Assembly: GCA_025201345.1 (NCBI GenBank)
Contig: JAIXMG010000009.1
Location: 868,001 to 932,000, forward strand
Source of the DNA: Thamnidium elegans
Lineage: Eukaryota > Mucoromycota > Mucoromycetes > Mucorales > Mucoraceae
DNA length: 64,000 nt
Direction: 5' to 3'
Of the stretch, positions 1 through 11,396 are shown one piece after another (the first letter of the stretch is position 1; every line of letters starts with the position of its first letter). The notes under the pieces were generated by a model that had not been told where the DNA came from, did no database searches, and worked only from the letters and a program-made list of their open reading frames with translations. The translations under genes were made by a program, and so were the position numbers.

Positions 1-987
1 GGGTCTCGAATCGAGACTAAAATGGCCGTGGAAGCCGTAAGATTCCCTTTCTTTTTTTTAGTTTTTTTTTAAAAAAAAAAAAAAAAAAAAAGAGGTCATG
101 GTTCTAACTTTAAACTTTGTAGCGTAAATTATAGCGGTACCAACTTACCGCGAGTAGATTCAACTAGTAAAAGTAAAATAAGTAAACGTTCTAGAGCTTT
201 ATACAGGAAAATATTACTTTCACATAAAGACAAAGAATCGGAAGCACCTAAATTACATAAGCATATTTCGCTGCAAGAGATTGATGATAAAACCAGCTAT
301 GAAATGAGTGATTTGGTTGGTGGATTCTTATTTCAGAATTGCAAGAATGTTGATACAAGTAAAGCTGAATTAATAAAAGGTTCATCACTAAATTTGTTAG
401 ACAATATATTTGTTAATTTAGCAAACATCGCTTTACCGGTAAGCGAAAATGAGGCTGAACTTGACTGGGAGTATGTAATGGGAAATATGTTTAAACTTGG
501 TTTACCGCAAACGTAAGTATTTTATTTATTTTAAAAAAGAAGTTAAATTTAATTTGTGTACGTATAGTGTTATTGACAGAGTGAAAAAGCGTATGGAAGA
601 AGAAGCTAATAAGTCTTCATCAGGTATAACATGTGTTCACTAAATATGTTTTGACATAACTCACACGATTTTTTTTTTTAGCTATCACCGCGATGAATGT
701 TACACGACCTTTATTATCAGATCTTACCATCACAACAGCTGAAGGTAAAAATAATAATAATAATAATAATAATAATTGATATTAATGGGTTTTTATTAAA
801 AGTTGAAATGCAACAAGAAATTCAAAAATTGGTTTCAGAAAATGAATTATATGAATCAAGACCAGAAGATGAACCATTTGAAGACTCTATTAAATGGCTT
901 ATCGATTTAGACAGAAAAGATCAATACTCAAAAGATAAAGAGATTGAAAAAATTCATCTAGATTACACCGGCTTTCTTAATAAATAA
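1..987 (+). CDS. 3' part of an unrecognised multi-exon gene (5' end outside window)
   Basis: The reading frame can be followed through exons 123-512, 568-623, 682-744 and 803-987 (stop); phases agree at every GT-AG junction. A possible further upstream exon ends at 36 with donor GTAAGA and joins in frame, but the start lies outside the window. The visible product is about 235 residues, hydrophilic and acidic toward the C-terminus, with a helical segment around LDNIFVNLANIALP and no transmembrane segment. An (AAT)n microsatellite sits inside the last intron (about 749-776). I do not recognise a domain. The gene structure is fairly secure because four introns preserve frame; the function is unknown. 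Confidence 0.6.
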
Positions 988-2055
988 AAAAGGCGCCTAA
1001 AATAATCTCTGTACTTGAATATATTTAACCGTATTCCGTTTTTTTTTTTTATCTTTTTAAAAAGTGGTAATAAACAAAAGAAATCACCTCCTTTTTTTTT
1101 TAAGGTACATGTATTATTCAAGGTACTTTAAACTACAAAATATCGGGTAAGTAATAATAATGATAAAAAATAGGGGGACTCTTGGTCACTAATTAAAACG
1201 TCCCCGTTTAGTGTTACGCATACCTTTACATTTTTAGAAATTTCATTAAATTGTAGGTATTAAACTTTTTTATATCAGATCATCCATAAATCTACTAATT
1301 GTTTACCGCTTTTTTTTTCTTTTTTTTTGTATGGTACAGTTTAAATTGGTCTCTTAATATAATTTTGTAATTCGTAGTTAATGTTAAAGACCCATAGCAC
1401 TACCAATATATATATATATATACATATTAAATAAAAGTTCTGCGTAAAATATGTATTAGGCTCTCTAAGGGGGGTGTACTATCAGAAAAATAAACCCACT
1501 TCCCTCGTGTTTCATCAATTTCCGATTACTTGCATAATAATAAAGAGAAACTAAAAATACCGTTCACCTTTTTTAGTGCGAAAAGAAAAGCATGCAAGAA
1601 GAATCAAATCTCTAATACTTCCTAGTACTAAAGTTTAAGTATAATTTAAAGTAACTTATGGTTACTTAAGCCATCCTTCATTTTATATGATACAGCTGTC
1701 AAATACAGTCTTTAAATAGTGATATATATTTCTTTTTTAACATCTTTTTCATTCTTACTTGTTGCCTTTTAATAACATTTTTGCAGCCCTCCAATATAAT
1801 TGAGAATACCAAACTCAATTCAAATATCTCTTCCGGTTCCATTAAATCGATATCTTTCTATACTTCAGGATTATCAAATAAAAGTGCAAATTCTTTAAGA
1901 CCTTCTTCGCATCATAGCTATACTTTCTGACAACTTAAATAATTGATTTGTAAAAAATAAAATACGTCCAATCAACGTGAATTCACGTGGATACCACGTG
2001 ATCCTCTTAATTAATTTTACTACTTATTAAAATGCTAGGTCTAATAAATATATCA
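988..2055. other. Intergenic; no gene seen
   Basis: About 1.07 kb of AT-rich DNA with several T-runs and a short (TA)n at about 1408. No coding-like frame was found. Near the tRNA there is a cluster of ACGTG motifs at 1976-2001 (see findings). Confidence 0.6.
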
Positions 2056-2127
2056 TCCTCAATGGTCCAACGGCTAGGATTTATCGCTTTCACCGATACG
2101 GCCGGGGTTCGACTCCCCGTTGGGGAA
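2056..2127 (+). tRNA. tRNA-Glu (anticodon TTC)
   Basis: The 7-bp acceptor stem pairs TCCTCAA with TTGGGGA (one T-G wobble), and an unpaired A follows as discriminator. The T arm contains the GGTTCGACTCC loop and stem, and the anticodon loop reads CTTTCAC, giving anticodon TTC. There is no intron. A dispersed repeat begins 52 nt downstream, at 2180. Confidence 0.95.
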
Positions 2128-2179
2128 TATTTCTTTTTTTTGCTTGAAAAGCATGTATCTGTGTGTCACTTCTTTTTGG

Positions 2180-2290
2180 TGTCAGAGTTATTTTAATAGA
2201 TAAGCCTTATAGTGGTAAAAAGATGATCTTTTATTGAGTTTATATCTAAATTGAAGTAATACACAGCTTATTCAATTTTAGTTGCGATAG
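2180..2290 (+). repeat. Dispersed repeat copy 1, downstream of tRNA-Glu (LTR-like)
   Basis: This stretch begins TGTCAGAGTTATTTTA and is nearly identical to 45761-45887, which follows tRNA-Gly in the same orientation. Copy 1 lacks about 20 bases present in copy 2 after TTATTGAGTTTA. Near the end of the match the differences are mostly transitions. Copy 2 begins TGTCA and ends TGACA, as an LTR would. The two copies start 52 and 51 nt after their tRNA ends. A purine-rich AAGGGGGG tract lies 180 bp further on (about 2463). Confidence 0.65.
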
Positions 2291-3031
2291 TATAATATTT
2301 AGTTTTGTAAACGGTATATATAGATATAAAATATAAGTAAAGGAATTAAGTTTTATTAATTGCGATAGAATATGGTTTATATATGAAAATAAAGTAGTAC
2401 AAAATTGAGATACAATTTTGGCTAAAAGAATAGTGACAGTTAAAAAGATACGGAACAATATAACAAGGGGGGCTTTAGGTGGTCAGAATTCAATAATGCA
2501 CTAAATAGGGTCTAACTGACAAGAACTCAATTCTTACGTACATATTAAAAAAAAAAAAAAAAAAAAAGATATACTTCTTGTACCAAAGTAGTTAGTAAAA
2601 TATTGATTATAGAGAGCAACTCAGATTAATATTAACCTATTATTTTTTATGGTTTTTAGCTAGTTGAAAAAATGATCTTCGTTTGTTGTAACACATATAT
2701 GCGATAGACGACAAATGTAACTTGTTGTCCAATAATTTCTACATATAGTGTTGTACAGTGTAATGGGTACATTCGTTTCTATGTAATAAAGATAGCGTTG
2801 TATCTAAAACATTTCATATCCATTTCAAGCTAAAACGACATGTATGCAGGTACCAGTTTTTATTTTATTTATTTTTGCGGATAAAAAAAAGATACATGGC
2901 GAATTTTTTTTTGGTATGTTGTTTATTAATAGTTATTATTATACAAAAAGAAAAAAAAGTAATTGTTTATGACTAATAAATCTTTTTTTTTCCTAGTAGG
3001 GGGAGGAGGAGGGGTTTTTTTTATACACAAT
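2291..3031. other. Intergenic; possible retroelement debris
   Basis: No gene is seen. The purine tract near 2463-2480 (AAGGGGGGCTTTAGG) resembles 24302-24316. The remainder is AT-rich, with an A-run at about 2549-2567 and the 3' flank of the FBPase gene. Confidence 0.4.
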
Positions 3032-4182
3032 TTAAGCCTTCTTATAACAAGCTTCTAAATCCTCAACATCTTCCTTTGAACCAAGCCAGATACCGGAACG
3101 ATCGTGAATATGTTCAGGTACTAAATCTAAACAATCCATAGTACCAGTAGTAGCCTTACCACCAGCTTGTTCAATCAAATAAGCCATAGGGAAGACTTCA
3201 TATAAAATTCTAAGCTTTCCTTTCTTTGACTTGGAATCAGCAGGGTAACCAAAGATACCACCTTTTTGTTTAAATGGAAATTGTTAAATCATCTTATGCT
3301 TTCAACAGGAAAATCATTTTTTATGTGTGTTACCATATAATAAAGTTCGGTGAATATCGGATACCATGGAACCGACGTAACGGGCACTGTATTTTTGCTT
3401 GACTTGATCGACGTACTTCTTACTGGGCTCATCAAAGTATTTATAATTACCTTCGTTAACGGAGTAAATCTTTCCACGAGGAGGCAAAGTAATCTAAAAA
3501 AAAAAAAAAAAAAAAAATGACGTTTAATATTAGTAAACAAATAATTCGATGCCCGAGTCAACCCGACACAATATTATAGTATACTTTACCTTGGGATGTG
3601 TCATGATGAACTCACCGATTGCAGGATCTAAAGTGAAACCATTGACACCGTTACCAACAGACTATAATTGTAATATAATATTAGTACAGATAATAAGAAG
3701 GTGTCTTTTTTTTTTTTTTAACTTTACCAAGATAAGTTCACAGTAAGAACCGTACATACAATAACCGGAAGCAATAAGTTCACGACCACTACGAATACAA
3801 TCGGTGATATTGGGGTTGGCTTCATCTTTCTACAATGATAAATAATAATGAATACAGATTTTATACATATAAACGATAACAAAAATACGTACGACTTTGA
3901 AAATACCGAAAATAGTACCAATAGAGACACCACAATCAATGTTGGAAGAACCATCCAAAGGATCAAAGGTGACAACGTACTTACCACGTTGATTAGGGTT
4001 TTCGATAATCATAGCATTCTCATCTTCTTCAGATACCAATAAACAAGCCTTACCAGAAGCAATTAAAGCGTTACGGAAGATATCGTTAGCCAAGACATCA
4101 AGTTTCTTCACATCTTCACCTTGAACGTTAGCAGAACCAGTTAAACCCAAACTAGTTTGTTTTAGCGTTATTTTTTTTTCTT

Positions 4183-4225
<43 letters not shown>

Positions 4226-4497
4226 TACTTACAGGTTAATTAAACCAGCTTGCTTTACCTTGGAAGCAACAAACTTACAACCAAATTGAATAGCAGTTAA
4301 AAGCAAAGTAAGATCACCAGTGGCCTCAGGAGCTTCCTTTTTTTTTTAAAAAAAAAAAAAATGAATGATAAGAAACTAATGTTTATACTAGTACTATGTA
4401 TTATATTTACCTGTTGTTGAGCAATAACCCAACGTGTCAAGGTGACAAGGTCTTCACCAGTACCGACTTTAATAGCATCAAAATTTCCACCGACCAT
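3032..4497 (-). CDS. fbp1: Fructose-1,6-bisphosphatase
   Basis: This gluconeogenic enzyme hydrolyses fructose-1,6-bisphosphate to fructose-6-phosphate in the cytosol. There are seven exons on the minus strand: 4411-4497, 4233-4336, 3893-4151, 3728-3829, 3590-3661, 3334-3493 and 3032-3261, giving 337 residues, a normal family length. Class I FBPase landmarks are present in order: the [13 protein letters not shown] helix, [18 protein letters not shown], the metal-binding DPLDGSSN loop (about residues 115-122), GYCMYGSY, and [14 protein letters not shown] before [15 protein letters not shown]. The start is the first ATG of the only open upstream frame and matches where fungal homologues begin. 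Intron 2 contains a long T-tract (A on the coding strand). Expression is usually glucose-repressed in fungi; nothing in the sequence tests this. Confidence 0.96.
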
Positions 4498-5398
4498 TGT
4501 GTGTGTTTATGTATATGTATATAACTATAGACAAAAAAGAAGAAAAACCAAAAAAAAAAAAAAATTGGAATAGGTTTTTATCTTATGCGCTATTTAAATG
4601 TTGCTTAAAATGCGGGGTCAGTCTAAATTCAGACTGTTTATAATATAATAATCGGGCAGGGTAGGGTTCCTGTATATATCGGCATTTTCTTTTTTTTTTC
4701 TTTTGCATACAGTGTATTATTTCAACTAGTAAATACTGAATAGTGTATATTAAAGTAAGCCTTTTTTTTTATATTATACTACTCGAGTTTATATAAGTTT
4801 ACTAAAAAAAAAACACTACTAGTAGATGATAAAAAAAAAAGTTTATACTCAAATTTCCCACGAATTATTTTAAAATCCCGGTGCACCTGTAACTATTTTT
4901 ATGCTGATTGGTGTGTATCCTATTTCACATGTTTATTCCCGTAAAGAAAGGAAAAGAAAATATATATATATATGGTAAGAGAACAAGGTTATTTTTTATA
5001 CCAAGTATGATTTTAGCTCGTATAAATCTTTATTATAGGGTAGGGTGCATGTGTACACACTTGCTTCACTCTACTTTTTTTTTTTTTTACTCTGATGATA
5101 ATATTAGTATTTTATATGCTTACCCGGAGTACTCCGACTCTTTTTGTGGGGTCTCCGCGGAACATGTATCTTCTTATTATGCAACTTGTTTGAATACTTA
5201 GGAGAAAAATGTGGCCAATTTTTTTTTATTATTATTAGGGAGAAGTCTGGAACATAGTTTACATGGAAAAAATATATGTATAAAACTTTAATTAGAACGA
5301 GAAGGGGATACATTGTTGCATATATATAACACTATCAAGTTTTTTATTTTTTTTTATTTTTTATTTTTTTATTTATTTATTTCTTTCTCAGTTCTGCC
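4498..5398. promoter_or_regulatory. Divergent intergenic region (FBPase / DDHD phospholipase)
   Basis: A head-to-head 0.9-kb spacer that must hold both promoters. It contains several T/A runs, an ATATATATATAT stretch near 4962 and a T-rich leader just before the phospholipase ATG. No specific operator could be assigned. Confidence 0.4.
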
Positions 5399-7087
5399 AT
5401 GGTTTCTGTAACCAATAACAACCTCGTTCCTAAGCAACAATCAGAACTCCCAGAAAAGCCCATGTTACAGTCACCCAAGTTAAATGGTCCTCCGGATCAT
5501 ATTGCGTTTGTCATTCACGGTATCGGCCAGGTAAGTTTTTGTGTGTGCGCCTAAACGTTATTTAAATATCTCATGCCATATTTTTATTTTTCTGTAGCAA
5601 ACAGAACAATTTGGTTTCTTTCAAACTCATTGTAAAGTAAAACCATTACTAATATTATGTGTAAGCATTTACTAATTTTTTTTTTTACATATTAGTGCAA
5701 AGTCTTTATGACACAACAAACAAAGCAGTAAAAGAAAACACACCGGGTAAGAAAGTGAATATTCAATATATACCTATTGAATGGCATAAACATATTCACG
5801 AGGAAACGGATGCTATTATGGAGGATATTACGTTAAATTCAATTCCATTTATGCGTATGATAAACAATGAATACCTTTCAGATGCATTCTTTTATTTATC
5901 CCAGGACAGAGGACAAAGCATAATTAATCATGTAACAAAAACATTTAATGAAGCTTATTCGGGATTTATCAATGAAAATCCTGGTTTTCAGGGAAAAGTC
6001 GCCATTTTAGCTTATTCGTACGAGTTTTTCCTACATGTGCATTTTGCATCTTATATTAATATTTTTGTTTATATAGTCTGGGCGGTATTATTACTTGGGA
6101 TATCCTATCAAATCAATTACAAAAGAATAATAAACTTATTAGCAAATTGGACATGACGTTTCCAAGACTTGATTTCAAACCTGATTATTTCTTTACACTA
6201 GGAAGCCCCTTGAGTGCTTTTTTAACTGTTAGAAACCAAGATCCTAAAGTATATCATCCTCATCCAAGCATTGTATTTGAAAATATTTATCATCCCTATG
6301 ATCCCCTGGTAAAATATCTTTTTTTTTATACATATGAAACCTTTTTTTATTTTATTTTTTTATTATTTAGGCTTATCGCTTAGAACCAATGCTGAAAATA
6401 AATTATAAGCATCAACCTGCAATGCTTGTTGAAAAGTGTGTTTCAGTACAGTCAAGTTATATATGGAATAAAGGGTGCGATATTATTTCTTCTCTATCAC
6501 GACAACATGAAAGACTAGTGACCCTACTTTCTAAGGAGAGACAACAACACATAGATTATTTTAGATCTACATCACTTTTAAGCGGTGGCAACATTTTACT
6601 ATCCACCCTTAAACGTTATTTTTCAACTAATGCACCATTGACTCCTCAATATGATGCAATTAGACCAGTGATACAAGAAGAGGTGGACTCGAATACATCA
6701 ACACCTAAAATGTCTCTTGATTGTGGTAGTGAAATCGAAGAAGACGATCAAGACTATTTCTTAGTTCAGAGTGATTTTAAAGAAAAGGAGTATACGTATA
6801 TTGCTCATACAGATATGACAACCAAACCATGTAAGCGTCGTCATCAATCCTATGACCATTGTTCACCTATCAATCAGGGACATGATACAAAGAGAAGAAG
6901 AAGCAGTCAAGAAATGCTAAAAGAAGATCAATTACCAAACAGAATAGATTTTGTATTGCGACCAGAAAAATTGTTTGGTTGTGTACCAAAGAATGAATAC
7001 TTTAGTGGATTGACAGCTCACTTTTCTTATTGGACGCATAAGGATTTAATGTGGCATATCGTTCGTCGACTTGAAAATACTGCTTGA
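5399..7087 (+). CDS. DDHD-domain phospholipase (PA-preferring phospholipase A1 family)
   Basis: Exons are 5399-5530, 5598-5631, 5696-6017, 6077-6308 and 6371-7087; the frame is continuous and gives 478 residues. The N-terminal part has the lipase strand HIAFVIHGIGQ. The nucleophile elbow is made across an intron and reads AYSLGG, so the first Gly of GxSxG is Ala. The DDHD segment follows: DYFFTLGSPLSAF, then NIYHPYDPLAYRLEP, and a C-terminal NEYFSGLTAHFSYW typical of DDHD1/2 and yeast YOR022C relatives. A charged, low-complexity insert (about residues 340-430) separates the last two blocks. The protein is shorter than animal homologues because it starts almost at the catalytic fold. It probably hydrolyses phosphatidic acid or other glycerophospholipids at membranes. 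Confidence 0.9.
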
Positions 7088-7397
7088 AAACTAACCTGAC
7101 AGAACTAAATGAAATGCATTAAAAACAAGGCGTTATTACTTATTCAAAACCAAGGGAAATCATAAAAAAAGGTTTATTTTATACAAACAAAATAAATGTG
7201 TCATGTTAGTTAGTAGCTAACAATAGTAAAAATAATAATAATAAAAGGGAGCAAGAAATTACGCATGAACGAAAAAATAAAATAAACAATGTTTTAATAA
7301 TAATATAAATATAATAGATAAATAACCGATAATAAAAAGAAAGAGAGAGAGAAAGAGAGAGAAAGAGAGAGAAAGAGAGAGAAAGAGAGAGAAAGAG

Positions 7398-7450
<53 letters not shown>
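7088..7450. repeat. Convergent 3' spacer with a GA-rich microsatellite
   Basis: The spacer between two converging genes. From about 7338 to 7449 it is a (GA)n tract with interspersed AAAG, forming roughly 10-bp GAGAGAAAGA units that decay to pure GA. It abuts the stop codon of the Zn2Cys6 gene, so the transcript of that gene would carry a poly(UC) 3' UTR. Confidence 0.85.
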
Positions 7451-7451
<1 letters not shown>

Positions 7452-8891
7452 TATCGTATATTCTGTTGTTGATCTATCATTATTATCGTATCATTTGTAT
7501 TACTACCCATGAAATTCGTATAACTAGTATCGTAAACATTGTAATTAGCAAAATTTGTTGAATTATTTGAACAGGTTGAAGTAGAAGAAGAAGAAGGTTG
7601 CAGACCAGGTATCGCCATCATATTATTATGCTGTGGTAAATGAGATAGGGATTTCGCTCTTGCCGCCATAATTGAATTTTCTTCATCGACGCCCATGTAA
7701 CTAGAAACAGAGAGTAGAGGAGGAGCTATACCATGTTGGTGCGCTTCCGCCGCAGCAATGATCATGGGGTCTACAAACCCATTATTATGAACGGTAGTAT
7801 TATGCGGCAAATCATTCAAAAGAGGCCAATCACCTACCATTATCGTAAAAGGAGCCGATGAAGAAGAAGAAGAAGAAGAGGAGCCACAAATAGGGGTCAT
7901 GTCTGTGCCCGTAGAGTACTGATGATTGGGAGAGTACGGGAAATAATATGAAGGAGTAGGATTGATAAAGTCTGCTGGCGAAGATGAATTGGATTGAGTA
8001 AAATAAAATGGCGGAGAAGCCGCATTACCAAAATCATTCATAGATGATGTAGTAGTAGTATTATTATTATAAGGAGATTTGGTCATATTATCCTTTTTTG
8101 CACTATTACTATTACTATTGACTCGTAATTTATTTCTTTTCTTGTCGGGATGAGTACCGGCTTCTTTAGAATTGGGTTTCCCAGATAATACTGTATTTTT
8201 GTCAGGACCGGGTGAAGAAGTTGAAATGGAAGCTGCGGCGGCTGCTGCTGCCCTTCTTCCACGTGCTGCTCTTTGTTCTCCTCTTAAACGCAATTGAGCT
8301 ACAATCGAACGAGATTCTTGAAGATCTTTTTCAGTCTTGAGTATACGAGTGGTTAAAGCGTTATTAGTGGTGGATCTGGATGCTACAGTGGTATTTACAG
8401 AGGCGTTGTTTTGCAAAGTGTTGTTGTTATCGGTGGCACAGACAGTTCTGACAAGCGCACGTTGTGACTCCAGGTCAGTTTCAATTCTTCGGATTCTGGC
8501 TTCAAGCTGTGATAAATTATCGATAAAAGGGTCCACATTAGTAGGTTGTGTGTTACGAGAACGACGAGAACTTGGGTAGGCGCATAACACACCGGTTGAT
8601 AAACAACGAGTACAATTTGGGTGTACACCATCACAACGAACCTAAACCGTGTTAAACATATAATAATAATGATTTTTTATTTTTCTTATTTTTTTTTTTT
8701 TTTACCTTTTTATGGTGACAACGGTAACAAGCAATCGGCGCTCTAGGTCTTTTCATTGAAGGATGCATACGAGTAATTGTATCACCGTTAGCAGATGTAT
8801 TATTATTATTTACTGCAGAAGATTTATTGTTGTTTGATCTGTTATGTGAGTTATTGTTATGCATAGTATCAATATTTTTATTGTTTGTCAT
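7451..8891 (-). CDS. Zn2Cys6 fungal transcription factor
   Basis: Two exons, 8706-8891 and 7451-8641, encode 458 residues. The zinc cluster is split by the intron: CYRCHHKK lies at the end of exon 1, and VRCDGVHPNCTRC plus the final Cys are in exon 2. All six cysteines of the CX2CX6C-X5-CX2CX6C pattern are there. A helical segment follows (LSQLEARIRRIETDLESQRAL), as expected for the dimerisation coiled coil after a Gal4-type finger. The rest is rich in Asn, Ser and Thr with poly-Ser and poly-Ala runs, and no Fungal_trans domain is evident. It is a nuclear DNA-binding regulator with unknown target genes. The N-terminal 45 residues are Asn-rich. Confidence 0.88.
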
Positions 8892-9938
8892 AATGTTAAC
8901 GAGAGAAGAAGAAAGCTTGAAGGAAAGAAGAGAGAGAAGAGAAAAAAGGAATGTATATAAAGAAGAAAGTGTATAAAATAAAAAAAGAAGAAAATAATAG
9001 AGATATTTATACTTTTTTTTTTTTTTTTTTTTTTTTATTTATTAAATTAGGCTTAAAAAAGTATTTAATGTGGATGATTACTCTTTCTCTTTCTCTCCTT
9101 TTTACAGTAGGTGCAAACACATAATCGCCAGCGTGCTCAAAATACCCCCTCTTTGATCCTCGTTCAACTTGGAATATTATTATTATTTATATGTTATTTG
9201 TTTACTACTTATAAATGTTGAGGTGTTTTAGTCGATCAATACACATAGAAAAAAGAAAAGAAAAGAAAAAAAGACTATAAGGATATATTCTACTAGTAGA
9301 AAAAAAAAAGAAAAAGATTATATGTATGTACATGGCGTATAATGTAATGTAATACATTATTATGAAACAGTTCGTTTCTATGGTGAAGAAAACCATATAA
9401 AAAAAACGTGTCTTACTCATTTATGGTTCATTTTCAAATTATTATTCGAAATACAAAGAGCTTTATGTAATTTCTAATAATGAAAAAAAGAGTGAAATAA
9501 GATTATATATGTTTGATAGATACAGAGATAGGTTTTATACTATTAAGAGAATTAAGCGTTAGTATCTACCAAAAACTCTAGTTAGCATTTGATATATATA
9601 TATATATATATCTTTGCATAATAAAAAAGAAGTTATTTTGAAGCTATGCTAGTTACTTTTATGAAACTAATAATTTATCCTTATATATAACCATTATACG
9701 AAATACATTATAATGAATTTATAACATAAAATAACATCTCCTCACACAAGTTACAATATATGGGGGGAGTCTTCATCTCTAAAAATACATGCATGAAATT
9801 TCCTCTTTTTTAAACTTTTTGCATAGATTTAATTATGCGATTTCATTTCATGACGTTATCTCCAATGTAAAAAACCCTTTCTTTTTGTGTAAGCAAATAC
9901 TAACCCTTTTTTCTTTTATTGTGCAGAAGAGGGTCAAA
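8892..9938. other. Intergenic: promoter of the Zn2Cys6 gene and 3' flank of the Rab gene
   Basis: About 1 kb with purine/pyrimidine-rich leaders (AGAAGAAGA on the plus strand), a 24-base T-run near 9013, and a (TA)n at about 9592-9610. No gene was supported. Confidence 0.45.
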
Positions 9939-10882
9939 TTAACAAGCACAACCACTTGCACTTTTTCCATTGGCACCAGCTTCACGTAACAGGTCAAGTC
10001 TTGCATTATTTCCATTTCCTCCAGTAACTCGTGATCCATTTCTATTATTTGCAAGATAATCATGAGGAATATTTTTAGCTAAAAGAAAATCATTTTTAGT
10101 TCAAATAAAAAATAAAAAAAATCATGTGATATAAAATACCAATTTCAGTAAAGACATCATCAACATTAGTTGCAGTTCTAGCACTAGTTTCAAAAAACAA
10201 AAGACCAGCTTCTGAAGCATACGCAGATGCTTCTTCAAAAGAAACTTGTCTACCTGCTGAATCATTATCTTGCTCTTCATTTCCTTCAACTAAATCAAGT
10301 TTATTTCCAACAAGTGCAATTACAATTTGTGAATTTGCTTGGCGTTGCAATTCTTTTACCCAACCTTTTGCTTTATCCAACGTAGACTGTCAAAATATAA
10401 AATTAATTTTTCTTCTTTTTGTTTACTGTCTATATACTTACAGATTTTGTAATATCGTACATGACAATAGCTGCTTGTGCGTTTCTATAATACATTGGTG
10501 CTAACGAATGGAAACGCTCTTGTCCTGCTGTATCCCAAATTTCAAACTTTACTGTTCGATCGTCCACTGTACACTTTTGGGTCAAGAAGGCAGCTACACA
10601 CACAATAGATATAAATAACAGAATAATATGAAATATTTTTTATTGTAACTTACCGCCTATAGTAGGTTCTCGATTTTCAGCATATTCTCGATTGACAAAA
10701 CGAATGACAAGACTAGATTTACCTACGGCAGATTCACCTACGTACAAACAAAAAAGTAAATACATGGTATTTATTTATAATATTTATATAAAGTAACCTA
10801 ATAAGACAAGTTTAACCGGTACAGGTCTTCTATCACTCGAAGTTGGTGGTGGTGGTGGTGGTGGTGTAGTATCAGTAGACAT
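9939..10882 (-). CDS. Rab5-type small GTPase (Ypt5/Vps21/Ypt52 group)
   Basis: Five exons, 10798-10882, 10737 down to 10654, 10442-10593, 10140-10386 and 9939-10078, encode 235 residues. The nucleotide-binding motifs are all visible: the P-loop GESAVGKSS (assembled across the first intron), [15 protein letters not shown] and ETSARTA. The segment [10 protein letters not shown] and [14 protein letters not shown] is characteristic of the Rab5 subfamily. The C-terminus ends CAC, a CXC double-geranylgeranylation signal, so the protein should be on early endosome or vacuolar-pathway membranes. The N-terminus has a run of seven prolines encoded by a (GGT)n-like repeat, and there is an acidic insert (EGNEEQDND) after the NKLD motif, as in Ypt52/53. 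The first donor (GTTACT) is weak but preserves the P-loop. Confidence 0.93.
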
Positions 10883-11396
10883 TTTTTTTAATTTATTTTT
10901 TTATGTAGCAAAAGGAAAATAAAAAGAAACTACTATTTAAGGAGGAGCTCCGTAGTTGTTTACAAAAAGGTGGCTCACGTCACTTGTTTCACCGAATAGG
11001 TTTGTACTTGGTCCCACCTGATCAATGTAAAGCAGAATATGAAAAGTATAGTAGTATTGATCAGAGATTGAACGAATAAAAACTACATGAGTAATGTAAT
11101 CGTTTCACAAAAAAGATTCACTGGCCGGTGTTAATGAGCCCAGTAAAACGTATAAACATCTTTTTACAGGTAACACAGTATAAACTCCCAGTGTATGCAC
11201 TATATCAAAGCAGTAGCTCTTTGAGAAATAAATAAAAAAAATTCGCCTGTTGGGAAACTTATTTTCCGTATATCACACCCTTTTCAAGAGGTAAACTTTA
11301 CCCGAGTTAACCAGCCAAATTCGGCTATTTAAAAAAAAAACCTAATTGCTTACTATTGCGTCTTCTTTTTCTTTTATTTATAATTATTTTTATATT
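10883..11396. promoter_or_regulatory. Divergent promoter region (Rab5 / hydroxyacid dehydrogenase)
   Basis: A 0.5-kb head-to-head spacer. GGTGGCTCACGTCACTTG around 10970 contains a CRE-like CACGTCA word. No TATA box was assigned with confidence. Confidence 0.35.

Noticed and set aside
3289..3561. Open frames on either strand inside the FBPase, aminopeptidase and GTPase genes
   Set aside because: They are shadows of strongly supported exons in another frame or run into introns; none has its own domain.
7338..7449. Evenly spaced GAGAGAAAGA units considered as a CRISPR-like array
   Set aside because: They are a simple GA microsatellite without spacers, in a eukaryotic context.
8337..8579. Plus-strand frame opposite the Zn2Cys6 gene
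   Set aside because: It is antisense to the zinc-factor coiled-coil region and has no independent signal.
11346..11396. Upstream ATG of the hydroxyacid dehydrogenase as a targeting peptide
   Set aside because: The added residues come from a T-rich leader and are not basic; the family starts at the second Met.
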